Origin: Peptococcus niger
Lineage (GTDB): Bacteria > Bacillota > Peptococcia > Peptococcales > Peptococcaceae
Direction: 5' to 3'
Assembly (NCBI RefSeq): GCF_900101835.1
Contig: NZ_FNAF01000003.1
Span: 178,710 to 242,709, forward strand
Length of the DNA stretch: 64,000 bases
Below, piece by piece: positions 9,081 through 17,538 of this stretch (positions are counted from its first letter, which is position 1; each line of letters starts with the position of its first letter). Below the pieces are notes generated by a model. That model was not told where the DNA came from. It worked only from the letters and a program-made list of their open reading frames with translations, and ran no database searches. Position numbers and translations under genes: made by a program.

Positions 9081-10610
9081 ATGGGCTTCCCGATTTTATC
9101 AGTCATTTGTTTTATGCCGATTTTAACGGCGCTCATTGTGTTCTTTATTCCGGAAAGCAATCTGAGTTTGTTGAAAAAGGTGCCGATTGTTATGATGGGT
9201 GCCAATTTGCTGCTCAGCTTATACTGCTTCATCAGCTATGATGTGGCAGCCGGCGGGTTCCAATTCTCGGAAAATATCCCGGTGGTAAAGGATTTGGGCA
9301 TCAACTACATTATGGCAGTTGACGGTATATCCATGCCCTTGGTGCTGTTGACCAGTTTAATCATCTTCGCCGGGACCTGCATTTCCTTTGACATGGACAT
9401 GCGGGTCAAGGAATTCTACATTTTCTTGATGATCCTGGTGACCGGGGTTTACGGCGTTTTCTTAACGCAAAACCTCCTCTTCTTCTATATTTTCTTCGAA
9501 TTTGCCCTGGTGCCCATGTACCCGCTCATCGGGATTTGGGGCTCCAAGCGCAAAGAATACGCCGCTATGAAATTGGTCCTTTACTTGCTGATCGGTTCAG
9601 TTTTTGTCTTGATTGGCATCATCAGCATGTACCTGTATGCGGCACAACCGGATGTACTCGGCGCTTACACCTTGGACATGCAAACGCTCTTTAACATTGA
9701 CTATCCGGTTGACTTGCAAATTTTCGTCTACGGCTTAATGGCCCTTGGGCTTGGCTTCCTGGTTAAAATGTTCCCCTTCCACACCTGGAGCCCCTTGGGG
9801 TATGCTGCCGCACCGACGGCTGTTTCCATGCTCCACGCCGGCGTTATCGTTAAGCTGGGGGGTTACGGGCTGATTCGTCTGGCCGTTTCCTGCTTCCCGG
9901 ATGGGGCCCATTTCTGGGCGCCGGTAATTGCCATTTTGTGTATGGTGAACATTGTTTACGGGGCCTGCATCGCCCTGGTGCAACACGACTTGAAGCTCCT
10001 CGTCGGGTATGCCTGCGTGAGCCATATGGGCTACATCCTCTTAGGGGTAGCGACCTTAAACGCCCTGTCCCTGTCCGGGGCTGTCAGCCAAATGGTTGCC
10101 CATGGCTTGATGACGAGCTGCTATTTTGCGCTCATTGGCTATATTTACCACCAGGCCGGTACCCGCGACCTGACCCGTTTCCAGGGGCTGGCCAAGCAAA
10201 TGCCAAGAATGGCCGTTGCCTTCAGCATGGTTTCTCTGGCCTGCTTAGGCTTACCGGGTATGTTCAACTTTGTGGCTGAATTCCTGATTTTCATGGGTTC
10301 CTTTACCTCTGAAAAAGTTATTTTCGGCTTCATCAGCTACAAGGTCTTGTCCATCATTGCCATCAGCGGGATCGTCATTACGGCCACCTACTGCTTGCGC
10401 GCTGTGCGCCGGATGTTCATGGGCCCGCGCGATCCGCAATGGGATTATCTGCGTGATATTCACGGCATTTACCTGGTTGCACCAATCGTTCTCTTGGGCG
10501 GGCTCCTGGCCTTTGGTCTTTGGCCTTACCACATTACGGATATGGTTCAATCCGGTGTCGCACCGATGTTGGTTAAATTATCACAATCCACGATGGGAGG
10601 GATTTTCTAA
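9081..10610 (+). CDS. nuoM: NADH-quinone oxidoreductase subunit M
   Basis: An antiporter-like proton-pumping subunit (ND4), 509 residues and about 14 helices. Signatures are 'FFEFALVPMYPLIGIWG' (about 138-154), containing the essential glutamate, and 'MFPFHTWSPLGYAAAPTAVS' (about 230-249). ATG 9081 follows immediately after the nuoL stop and uses GGGAGGG, which is part of the nuoL coding end. Confidence 0.96.
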   Translation: MGFPILSVICFMPILTALIVFFIPESNLSLLKKVPIVMMGANLLLSLYCFISYDVAAGGFQFSENIPVVKDLGINYIMAVDGISMPLVLLTSLIIFAGTCISFDMDMRVKEFYIFLMILVTGVYGVFLTQNLLFFYIFFEFALVPMYPLIGIWGSKRKEYAAMKLVLYLLIGSVFVLIGIISMYLYAAQPDVLGAYTLDMQTLFNIDYPVDLQIFVYGLMALGLGFLVKMFPFHTWSPLGYAAAPTAVSMLHAGVIVKLGGYGLIRLAVSCFPDGAHFWAPVIAILCMVNIVYGACIALVQHDLKLLVGYACVSHMGYILLGVATLNALSLSGAVSQMVAHGLMTSCYFALIGYIYHQAGTRDLTRFQGLAKQMPRMAVAFSMVSLACLGLPGMFNFVAEFLIFMGSFTSEKVIFGFISYKVLSIIAISGIVITATYCLRAVRRMFMGPRDPQWDYLRDIHGIYLVAPIVLLGGLLAFGLWPYHITDMVQSGVAPMLVKLSQSTMGGIF

Positions 10611-12046
10611 TGGGATTCTTTGCTAATATTTTCCCGGAACTTTCCGTCGTCGTTTTGGCCATCCTGCTGATCATCCTTAAGCTGGTCACCGGGTGCCGGC
10701 AGGGCAAGGTTTACGGTTACCTCTCCATTGCTTGGTTGGCGGCCACTATTGTCATCATGCTCCTTAACCCGCCGGAAGGCGTGTTGACATGGGGCAGAAT
10801 GCTCTACATTGATACCTACGCAACGTATTTTCGCGTGATTATCTTGATTTCAGCCATTTTGGTTCAGCTGGCCTCCATCAGTTATGTGGACAAATTGGGC
10901 TATCGTAAAGCTGAATTCTTTGCCCTTTTGAACTTCTGCCTGCTGGGGATGATGGTCTTTGCCGCCGCCGGCGACCTCATCACCATGTACCTGGGCTTAG
11001 AAGTGATGACCATGAGCTTTATCGTCTTGATTGCCTTTGTGCATTACGATAACTTGGCCACAGAAGGCGGCATGAAGTATTTGATCTTATCGGCCATGTC
11101 TTCTGCCGTCATGCTCTTTGGTATGAGCGTGGTATACGGCTATTTCGGAACGACTATTTTTGCCGATATGGTCGCCGGTCAAGGGATCAGCGCTCAATCG
11201 CCCTTCCTCATGATGGGGATTTTGATGATTGTCTCCGGCTTTGCCTTTAAGATCAGCGCCGTGCCCTTCCATATGTGGGCACCGGATATTTATCAGGCAG
11301 CACCGACGCCGGTAGCCGGCTTTTTGGCCGTCGGTTCTAAGGCAGCGGCCTTGGCCCTTTTAGCCCGGGTTCTGATCATCCTCTTCCCGGATTACCAGGA
11401 AATGTGGGCACCGGTTCTCGTGGCCCTGGCCCTCTTGTCGGTTATCTTCGGTAACTTGGTTGCCATTGTTCAGAAGGACGTCAAGCGGATGCTGGCATAT
11501 TCTTCCATTGCGCAAGTCGGTTACTTGCTCTTGGGGATTTTAGCCGCCAGCCATTTCGGCGCCATGGCCATGATGTACTACATCACCGCCTATGTGTTTG
11601 CCAATACCGGCGCCTTCATTGTGGTGAGTGCCTGGGAAGAAAAACTGGACAGCACCTGGCGGGACGATTACATTGGCATGAGCAGTCGCGCCCCGTTTTT
11701 GGCCGCAGCGATGTTTGTTTTCTTGGTCTCCTTAGGCGGGCTCCCGCCCATGGGTGGTTTTATCGGGAAATTCCTGCTGTTCACTGCGACCATTCAGGCA
11801 GAATACCTCTTGGTTGCCTTGATTGCCTTGCTGATGAGTATGATCAGCGTCTACTACTACTTCCTGGTGGTAAAGGCCATGTATGTAACCAAACCGGCGG
11901 AAGACGCCGACTTGAAACACGTTTCCATGAGCAAGGGCATTCTCGTTGCTTTGGTCGTGTGCGTGGTTATGAGCCTGGTCTTAGGGCTTGTCTTCGGGCC
12001 GGCCGTTGATCTGTCGATGACAGACGCCAGCTCACTGTTTATGTAA
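10610..12046 (+). CDS. nuoN: NADH-quinone oxidoreductase subunit N
   Basis: The third antiporter-like subunit (ND2), 478 residues and about 13-14 helices. 'LGLEVMTMSFIVL' (about 128-140) and 'VPFHMWAPDIYQAAPTPVAG' (about 220-239) are family motifs. ATG 10610 overlaps the nuoM stop (TAATG), with GGGAGGG upstream. It ends the operon; no nuoE, nuoF or nuoG is present upstream or downstream, so the NADH-oxidising module is absent from the locus. Confidence 0.96.
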   Translation: MGFFANIFPELSVVVLAILLIILKLVTGCRQGKVYGYLSIAWLAATIVIMLLNPPEGVLTWGRMLYIDTYATYFRVIILISAILVQLASISYVDKLGYRKAEFFALLNFCLLGMMVFAAAGDLITMYLGLEVMTMSFIVLIAFVHYDNLATEGGMKYLILSAMSSAVMLFGMSVVYGYFGTTIFADMVAGQGISAQSPFLMMGILMIVSGFAFKISAVPFHMWAPDIYQAAPTPVAGFLAVGSKAAALALLARVLIILFPDYQEMWAPVLVALALLSVIFGNLVAIVQKDVKRMLAYSSIAQVGYLLLGILAASHFGAMAMMYYITAYVFANTGAFIVVSAWEEKLDSTWRDDYIGMSSRAPFLAAAMFVFLVSLGGLPPMGGFIGKFLLFTATIQAEYLLVALIALLMSMISVYYYFLVVKAMYVTKPAEDADLKHVSMSKGILVALVVCVVMSLVLGLVFGPAVDLSMTDASSLFM

Positions 12047-12075
12047 AATAAAGACGGCGGTATCCGCCGCAGGAT

Positions 12076-12107
12076 AAAAGCCGATTCCTTTTGGAATCGG
12101 CTTTTTT
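12076..12107 (+). terminator. intrinsic terminator of the nuo operon
   Basis: A 13-bp stem (AAAAGCCGATTCC 12076-12088 with its complement 12093-12105), TTTT loop and a run of six T. It lies 30 bp after nuoN and reads as an efficient rho-independent terminator. Confidence 0.92.
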
Positions 12108-12160
12108 ATATTTAAAAGCAGAGGATAATTAACTAAAAAGTGTTAAAATCGTATTTTTTA

Positions 12161-12189
12161 TTGGCAGACGGGTCATTTTATGTTATTAT
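12161..12189 (+). promoter_or_regulatory. promoter of the opuC-ung operon
   Basis: TTGGCA (12161-12166), 17-bp spacer, TATTAT (12184-12189). Both boxes differ from the sigma-A consensus at one position. It lies 66 bp before the ATPase gene, and the intervening leader shows no obvious operator. Confidence 0.75.
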
Positions 12190-12255
12190 GAATATGCCTT
12201 AAAAAAATAAAAGAGATAAGAACTATTAAACTCCACAGGAGAAAGGAGCCGGCTG

Positions 12256-13446
12256 ATGATAGAATTCAAAAATGTTGAAAAAATTTATCCCGGCAATACC
12301 GTTGCGGTAAAAGATGTTAACCTTGTTTTGGAAGACGGATCTTTTAACGTTTTTATCGGTACGAGCGGCAGTGGTAAAACCACTTGCCTGCGCATGATTA
12401 ACCGGATGATTGACCCTACCGGCGGTCAAGTCTTGATTGACGGCAAGGCGACCACAGATATCAACGAAGTGGCGCTGCGGCGGCAGATTGGTTATGTGAT
12501 TCAGCAAATAGGTCTCATGCCCCATATGACGATTTACGAAAACATCGTTATGGTGCCGAAGTTGTTAAAATGGCCGGAAGAAAAAATGCGTGAAGTGGCG
12601 CTGAAATTAATGAAACGGGTGAATCTGCCGGAAAGTTATTTGGATTTGTACCCCAATGAGCTTTCCGGCGGCCAGCAACAGCGTGTCGGTGTGATTCGCG
12701 CCCTGGCTGCGGACCAGGAGATCATCCTGATGGACGAACCCTTTGGCGCTCTGGATCCCATTACGCGGGATTCGCTGCAAAACCTGGTCAAACGCCTGCA
12801 GCAGGAAATGGGCAAGACGGTTGTTTTTGTTACCCACGATATGGACGAAGCCTTGACCCTGGCGGATCAAATTGTCATCATGGACCACGGCAAGGTGGTG
12901 CAAAAGGGGAGCCCCAACGATATTCTTGCCCATCCGGCCAATGAATTTGTTACTGACCTCATCGGCGAAGACCGGTTGCGGCAGGCGCAGTTTAACATTT
13001 CTACCGTGAAAGAGATCATGTACACCAAGCCCATCACCATCGGCCCTGATGCGAGCCTTAGAGAGGCTGTTTTGCTGATGCGTGAAAAACGAGTGGACTC
13101 CCTCTTTGTGACGGATTCGGATGGCGTTTTGATTGGCTATTTGGATATTTTTGAAGTCGAGCACATCCGTCAATTAAAGGGCACAGTCCGGGATCATATG
13201 AAAGACTGCTACTATCTGCCGGAAGATGAAGTGGTCCGCGAAGCCATTTACGTCATCAACACGCTGGGCTTTAAGAACTTGGCTGTGGTTGACGACCAAA
13301 ATCGGCTGACGGGCATTATTACCCGTGCCATTGTGGTGGATTTAATTTACGACAGCATGTGGGGAGACGATGACGACTGCTGCATCGGTAAAGATATCGT
13401 GCAGATGACGTCCACCGATGAGACGACCGATACAAGGGAGGCCTAG
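12256..13446 (+). CDS. opuCA: glycine betaine/carnitine/choline ABC transporter ATP-binding protein with CBS pair
   Basis: A 396-residue ATPase of a quaternary-amine osmoprotectant importer. The ABC domain fills about 1-240: Walker A 'GTSGSGKTT' (35-43), signature 'LSGGQQQR' (about 136-143), Walker B 'ILMDEPFGALD' (about 157-167). Two CBS domains (about 252-375) follow, which in OpuA-type systems sense ionic strength or cyclic-di-AMP. Start ATG 12256 has GAAAGGAG upstream. It leads an operon of ATPase-permease-binding protein-permease. OpuB and OpuC cannot be told apart without biochemical data. Confidence 0.92.
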   Translation: MIEFKNVEKIYPGNTVAVKDVNLVLEDGSFNVFIGTSGSGKTTCLRMINRMIDPTGGQVLIDGKATTDINEVALRRQIGYVIQQIGLMPHMTIYENIVMVPKLLKWPEEKMREVALKLMKRVNLPESYLDLYPNELSGGQQQRVGVIRALAADQEIILMDEPFGALDPITRDSLQNLVKRLQQEMGKTVVFVTHDMDEALTLADQIVIMDHGKVVQKGSPNDILAHPANEFVTDLIGEDRLRQAQFNISTVKEIMYTKPITIGPDASLREAVLLMREKRVDSLFVTDSDGVLIGYLDIFEVEHIRQLKGTVRDHMKDCYYLPEDEVVREAIYVINTLGFKNLAVVDDQNRLTGIITRAIVVDLIYDSMWGDDDDCCIGKDIVQMTSTDETTDTREA

Positions 13447-13449
13447 CCC

Positions 13450-14100
13450 ATGTGGACTTTTCTAGTCGATAATGCCGGCCTGCTCCTGCAAAAAACGGGG
13501 GAACATTTTCTCATCTCGGCGATTGCCCTGGGCCTTGGGGCCGCGGTGGCCATTCCCTTGGGCATGTTTTTGACCCAGTTTCGCCGCTTTTCCGGACCGA
13601 TCATCGGCTTTGCCTCTATTTTGCAGACCATCCCGTCTCTGGCCCTCTTGGCGCTGATGATTCCCCTTTTCGGGGTGGGGCGGGTGCCGGCGATTGTGGC
13701 CCTGTTCATTTACTCTTTATTGCCCATTTTGCGCAATACCTTTCTAGGGCTCAACAGTGTGTCGCCGAATATTGTTGATGCGGCGCGGGGCATGGGGTTG
13801 ACCCGTCACCAGCGGATGGTCCGCGTCCGCTTGCCTTTGGCGGCACCGGTCATTATGTCCGGCGTTCGCTTGTCGGGCATTTATGTGATTGCCTGGGCGG
13901 CCCTGGCCTCTTATATCGGGGCCGGCGGCCTGGGGGATTTCATCTTTACCGGGCTGAATGTGTACAATAAAAATATGATTATTTTAGGCACCATCCCGGT
14001 GACCCTTTTGGCGCTTTTGGCAGATGTCCTGCTGGGCCTTCTGGAAAAAGCAGTGACCCCGCGGACCAGGAGTCGGGTAGAAAAGGAGGCGGCGTCTTGA
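13450..14100 (+). CDS. opuCB: osmoprotectant ABC transporter permease (first)
   Basis: A 216-residue inner-membrane permease with about five helices. The EAA-like cytoplasmic loop that docks the ATPase is 'VDAARGMGLTRHQRMVRVRLPLA' (about 115-137); I cite it by position. It starts 3 bp after opuCA, and its stop overlaps the start of opuCC (TGATG). It pairs with the second permease gene opuCD to form a heterodimeric channel. Confidence 0.92.
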   Translation: MWTFLVDNAGLLLQKTGEHFLISAIALGLGAAVAIPLGMFLTQFRRFSGPIIGFASILQTIPSLALLALMIPLFGVGRVPAIVALFIYSLLPILRNTFLGLNSVSPNIVDAARGMGLTRHQRMVRVRLPLAAPVIMSGVRLSGIYVIAWAALASYIGAGGLGDFIFTGLNVYNKNMIILGTIPVTLLALLADVLLGLLEKAVTPRTRSRVEKEAAS

Positions 14101-15035
14101 TGACTTTAAAAAAATGGATTGCCGGCCTTTTGGCCCTGACTTTTTTGCTAACCGCCGGCTGTGCCCTGCCCGGTCTGGGGACTTCAACCCGGTCCGGCAT
14201 TGTCGTGGCCAGCGGCAGTTATGCGGAGCGGCAGATTATGAGTGAGATGACCGCTGAAATGATCCGTCATTATATGCCGGATGTGAACGTTTCCGTCATC
14301 AACAACCTGGGCTCTGCCACCTTGGTCAACCAATCCCTGGTACGGGGTGACGCCAATGTGGCCGGTTGCATGTACACCGGGACTTCCTTGACCGGCGAAT
14401 TGAACATGCCGCCCATTACTGACCCGAAAAAAGCCTTTAAAGCCGTCGTGGACGGATACGACCAAAAGTTTGACTGCAAGTGGTACGATTCTTTCGGCTT
14501 TGCCAATACCTATGCCTTTATGGTGGCCCGGGACCTGGCGGAACGGGAACACCTGACCAAGGTCAGCGATTTGGAACGCCTGAAAGATACCCTCAAGGTA
14601 GGGGTAGACACCCACTGGCTGCGGCGTGAAGGCGACGGGTATGAAGCCTTTCAAAAAATTTACGGCTTTTCTTTTAAAAACATGCACTCCATGGAACTGG
14701 GCCTCGTGTATGGGGCGGTTAATGCCGGTGAAGTGGACTGTGTCCTCGGTTATTCCACAGACGGGCGGATTAACGCCTTTGACCTGGTTCTCTTGGAAGA
14801 CGACCGCCATCTGTTCCCACCCTACGATGCCAGCCCGGTGGCCACCCATGCGGTCTTGCAAAAATACCCGGAATTGGACGGCGTCCTGCGACGGATGAAC
14901 GGGATTATTACTTCGGAAACCATGCAAAAATTAAATCGGCGGTCTGACGAAGACCATGTGGAACCCTACACCGTTGCTAAAGATTTTTTAAAGGAAAACA
15001 ATTACTTTGAGAATAAGGGGAAGGAGGCTGCTTAA
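14100..15035 (+). CDS. opuCC: osmoprotectant ABC transporter substrate-binding lipoprotein
   Basis: A 311-residue lipoprotein that captures betaine-type substrates outside the membrane. The signal peptide ends in the lipobox 'LTAGC' (about residues 18-22). The mature part is an OpuAC-type domain (PF04069); aromatic residues such as 'HWLRREGDGYEAF' contribute to the family's cation-binding cage. I choose ATG 14100, which overlaps the opuCB stop with GGAGGCGG upstream; a TTG at 14097 is a less likely start. Confidence 0.92.
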   Translation: MTLKKWIAGLLALTFLLTAGCALPGLGTSTRSGIVVASGSYAERQIMSEMTAEMIRHYMPDVNVSVINNLGSATLVNQSLVRGDANVAGCMYTGTSLTGELNMPPITDPKKAFKAVVDGYDQKFDCKWYDSFGFANTYAFMVARDLAEREHLTKVSDLERLKDTLKVGVDTHWLRREGDGYEAFQKIYGFSFKNMHSMELGLVYGAVNAGEVDCVLGYSTDGRINAFDLVLLEDDRHLFPPYDASPVATHAVLQKYPELDGVLRRMNGIITSETMQKLNRRSDEDHVEPYTVAKDFLKENNYFENKGKEAA

Positions 15036-15703
15036 TGGGCATGTTGCAAGATTTGCTGACCTATTATAACGACAACAGCGGCTACCTTTGGCTGCAGTTT
15101 CTGCGCCATTTCCTGATTTCCCTATACGGGGTCTTGTTTGCCGCCCTGATCTCCATCCCGGCAGGCTTCGCCATTGCCAGACGGACCAAAATGGCCAATT
15201 GGCTGATCGGCCTTGCCAATGTGATCCAGACCATTCCTTCCCTGGCCATGCTCTCCATCCTGATGCTGGGCTTTGGCCTGGGGACGACGACGGTTGTCCT
15301 GACCGTCTTTCTCTACTCCATCTTGCCCATCTTGAAAAACACCTACACCGGTGTGCGCAATATTGATGCCGGCCTGATTGACACCGCCAAAGGCATGGGC
15401 ATGAACCCCTGGCAAGTGCGGTTGAAGGTGGAATTGCCCCTGTCCCTGTCTGTAATTATGGGCGGTGTGCGCAATGCCCTGGTCCTGGCCATCGGCATTA
15501 CGGCCATCGGTACCTTTATCGGCGCCGGCGGCTTGGGGGATATCATCAGCCGAGGCATTAATGTGGCCGATGGCGGCGCCATTATTTTAGCAGGGGCTGT
15601 GCCCTGTGCGGTCATGGCCATTCTTGCCGACTTGGGCTTGGGCCTTTTGGAACGCCGCCTGGATCCCCTGGCGCGGAACCGCGGGTCGGTGAAAGGCTTA
15701 TGA
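15035..15703 (+). CDS. opuCD: osmoprotectant ABC transporter permease (second)
   Basis: A 222-residue permease, homologous to the first one, with about five to six helices and an EAA-like loop 'DTAKGMGMNPWQVRLKVELP' (about 112-131). It starts on the TAATG overlap with opuCC, with GGGGAAGGAGG upstream. Its last bases overlap ung by ATGA, so ung is co-transcribed with the importer. Confidence 0.92.
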   Translation: MGMLQDLLTYYNDNSGYLWLQFLRHFLISLYGVLFAALISIPAGFAIARRTKMANWLIGLANVIQTIPSLAMLSILMLGFGLGTTTVVLTVFLYSILPILKNTYTGVRNIDAGLIDTAKGMGMNPWQVRLKVELPLSLSVIMGGVRNALVLAIGITAIGTFIGAGGLGDIISRGINVADGGAIILAGAVPCAVMAILADLGLGLLERRLDPLARNRGSVKGL

Positions 15704-16386
15704 AGGCATTTTTGCACAACGATTGGCAGGGCGTACTGGCAGGGGAGTTTGACCAGCCCTATTACCAGGCCCTGCGGGAATTTTTAAAAAAGGCCTACCG
15801 GCAGGAACGGGTTTTTCCGCCGATGGATGCCATTTACACCGCCTTGCATGAAACCCCTTATGAAGCCGTGCGCGTGGTTATCTTGGGCCAGGACCCCTAT
15901 CATGGCGCCGGTCAAGCCCATGGCCTGGCCTTTTCCGTCCAGCCCGGCGTCCGGGTGCCGCCCTCCTTGCGCAATATCTTCATAGAGCTGCACAGTGATT
16001 TGGGCTGCCCTGCGCCCACCGATGGCTATCTCCTGGGTTGGGCCCAGCAGGGGGTGCTCCTGCTCAACACCACCTTGACCGTGGCGGACGGCCGGCCGAA
16101 AAGCCACGCCGGTCACGGTTGGGAGCAGCTGACAGATGCCATCATCCGGGCCCTGGCTGAGCGCCAGACCCCCATGGTGTTCATCCTCTGGGGGTCTCAC
16201 GCCCAAAGCAAGATCCCCTTGATCGGCCACCAGCACCACATCATCAAAAGCCCTCATCCGAGCCCCTTGTCCGCCCATCGCGGTTTCTTCGGCTCCCGGC
16301 CCTTTTCCCGGGCCAATGCCTACCTGGAGGCCGACGGGCTGAAGCCCATTGCCTGGTGCGCCACCCACCCGGAAGACCTGGCATAG
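15700..16386 (+). CDS. ung: uracil-DNA glycosylase (family 1)
   Basis: A 228-residue base-excision repair enzyme that removes uracil from DNA. The water-activating loop 'GQDPYHGAGQAHGLAFSV' lies at about 63-80 (catalytic Asp near 65), and the minor-groove loop 'HPSPLSAHRGF' at about 185-195. Length and motifs match family 1 UDG. It overlaps opuCD by ATGA, an odd functional pairing that probably reflects simple gene packing. Confidence 0.96.
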   Translation: MKAFLHNDWQGVLAGEFDQPYYQALREFLKKAYRQERVFPPMDAIYTALHETPYEAVRVVILGQDPYHGAGQAHGLAFSVQPGVRVPPSLRNIFIELHSDLGCPAPTDGYLLGWAQQGVLLLNTTLTVADGRPKSHAGHGWEQLTDAIIRALAERQTPMVFILWGSHAQSKIPLIGHQHHIIKSPHPSPLSAHRGFFGSRPFSRANAYLEADGLKPIAWCATHPEDLA

Positions 16387-16400
16387 GACCGACCCTTATC

Positions 16401-16430
16401 AGCACGTTGCTGCGGCAGCGTGCTTTTTTT
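16401..16430 (+). terminator. terminator of the opuC-ung operon
   Basis: AGCACGTTGC (16401-16410), TGCG loop and GCAGCGTGCT (16415-16424), with one G-T pair, followed by seven T. It lies 15 bp after ung. Confidence 0.9.
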
Positions 16431-16444
16431 GCGCCCGGAACAAC

Positions 16445-16473
16445 TTGCGCTTTCACCGGCTAGCGGGTATGAT
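16445..16473 (+). promoter_or_regulatory. thiD: promoter of thiD
   Basis: TTGCGC (16445-16450), 17-bp spacer and TATGAT (16468-16473), 62 bp before thiD. There is no thiamine riboswitch-like sequence in the short leader, so regulation by TPP is not evident. Confidence 0.65.
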
Positions 16474-16535
16474 GACAGTATTGGCAGAGAAGCCTCCGGG
16501 CTTTTAAAGAAAACAGATGCAGTAAAGGAGCAATT

Positions 16536-17345
16536 ATGAAAACTTGTCTAACCATTGCCGGCTCAGATGCCTCCGGCGGCGCCGGCATTCAAGCCGATTT
16601 AAAGACCTTTGCCGCTCATGGCATTTACGGCATGAGCGTTATTGTTGCGGTCGTGGCGGAAAACACCTGTGAAGTCCGCTCGGTCATGGATGTTTCACCG
16701 CAGGTCATCCGGGACCAGATCGATTGCGTTATGACCGATATTCCACCGGATGCCGTTAAAATCGGCATGCTGTCCTCCCAGGCCTCCATGCAGGCCGTAG
16801 CCGACGGCCTGGCTGCCCATCGGCCGAAAAACGTCGTCATTGACCCGGTCATGCTGGCCAAAGACGGCAGTGAACTCATGGCCCCGGAAGCCCTGACCCT
16901 GTTTAAAACCGGTATCCTGCCCCATGCCACCGTCTTTACCCCCAATATTCCTGAAGCGGAAGTCCTCACCGGGATGACCATCCGGACAGAAGAGGACATG
17001 CGGAAGGCCGCTAAAATTTTATTGGACATGGGCGCTCAAACCGTCTTGGTCAAGGGCGGCCACCTGGAGGGAGAGGCCATCGACATTTTAGATGACGGCC
17101 AAAGCGTGCACCGGTTTGAAAGCGCCCGGATTCAAACCAAAAACACCCACGGCACCGGCTGCACCCTGTCCAGCGCCATTGCCGCCAACCTGGCCAACGG
17201 TCACAGCCCGGCCGAGGCTGTCCAAGGCGCCAAAGCCTATATCACCGATGCCATTGCCCACAGCTTGGCCCTCGGCAAGGGCAACGGTCCAACCCATCAC
17301 TTTTACCGTCTTTACAATGAAGGCTTGGCCTGGATTGAAGACTAG
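16536..17345 (+). CDS. thiD: bifunctional hydroxymethylpyrimidine kinase/phosphomethylpyrimidine kinase
   Basis: A 269-residue ribokinase-fold enzyme that phosphorylates HMP and HMP-P in thiamine synthesis. The N-terminal 'TIAGSDASGGAGIQADLKTF' (about 6-25) and the C-terminal 'NTHGTGCTLSSAIAANLA' (about 204-221), with the anion-hole glycine and catalytic Asp/Cys region, are typical. It stands alone between two terminators; ATG 16536 follows AAAGGAG. Pyridoxal kinase activity is possible in this family, so the substrate is an inference. Confidence 0.92.
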   Translation: MKTCLTIAGSDASGGAGIQADLKTFAAHGIYGMSVIVAVVAENTCEVRSVMDVSPQVIRDQIDCVMTDIPPDAVKIGMLSSQASMQAVADGLAAHRPKNVVIDPVMLAKDGSELMAPEALTLFKTGILPHATVFTPNIPEAEVLTGMTIRTEEDMRKAAKILLDMGAQTVLVKGGHLEGEAIDILDDGQSVHRFESARIQTKNTHGTGCTLSSAIAANLANGHSPAEAVQGAKAYITDAIAHSLALGKGNGPTHHFYRLYNEGLAWIED

Positions 17346-17372
17346 TTTTGTAAAGGAAAGACTTTACATGGC

Positions 17373-17413
17373 AGACTGATGATGTGTCAAGAGCACATCA
17401 TCAGTCTTTTTTT
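17373..17413 (+). terminator. thiD: terminator of thiD
   Basis: A perfect 14-bp stem (17373-17386 with 17394-17407), 7-nt loop and seven T. Very strong rho-independent terminator, 27 bp after thiD. Confidence 0.95.
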
Positions 17414-17450
17414 ATAGCAAGAAATCCCCTTTTAAAGGCAAAAACCGGAT

Positions 17451-17505
17451 TTTACTAAATATTTACAGAAGGCGGCTGATGGACTTTACAATTGAAGATT
17501 ATGAT
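17451..17505 (+). promoter_or_regulatory. pst promoter with candidate PhoP box
   Basis: TTTACT (17451-17456) and TTTACA (17462-17467) are 11 bp apart, the period of PhoP boxes (TTNACA repeats) known from Bacillus. A third TTTACA (17485-17490) is 23 bp further. A -10 TATGAT (17500-17505) follows, without a recognisable -35 box, which fits an activator-dependent promoter. The operon encodes its own PhoP/PhoR pair. Confidence 0.55.
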
Positions 17506-17538
17506 AAAAGTACAAATTCCAAGGAGGGAAAAATACCA

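Noticed and set aside
16474..16535. TPP riboswitch before thiD
   Set aside because: The leader is about 60 nt and lacks the CUGAGA-type THI box.
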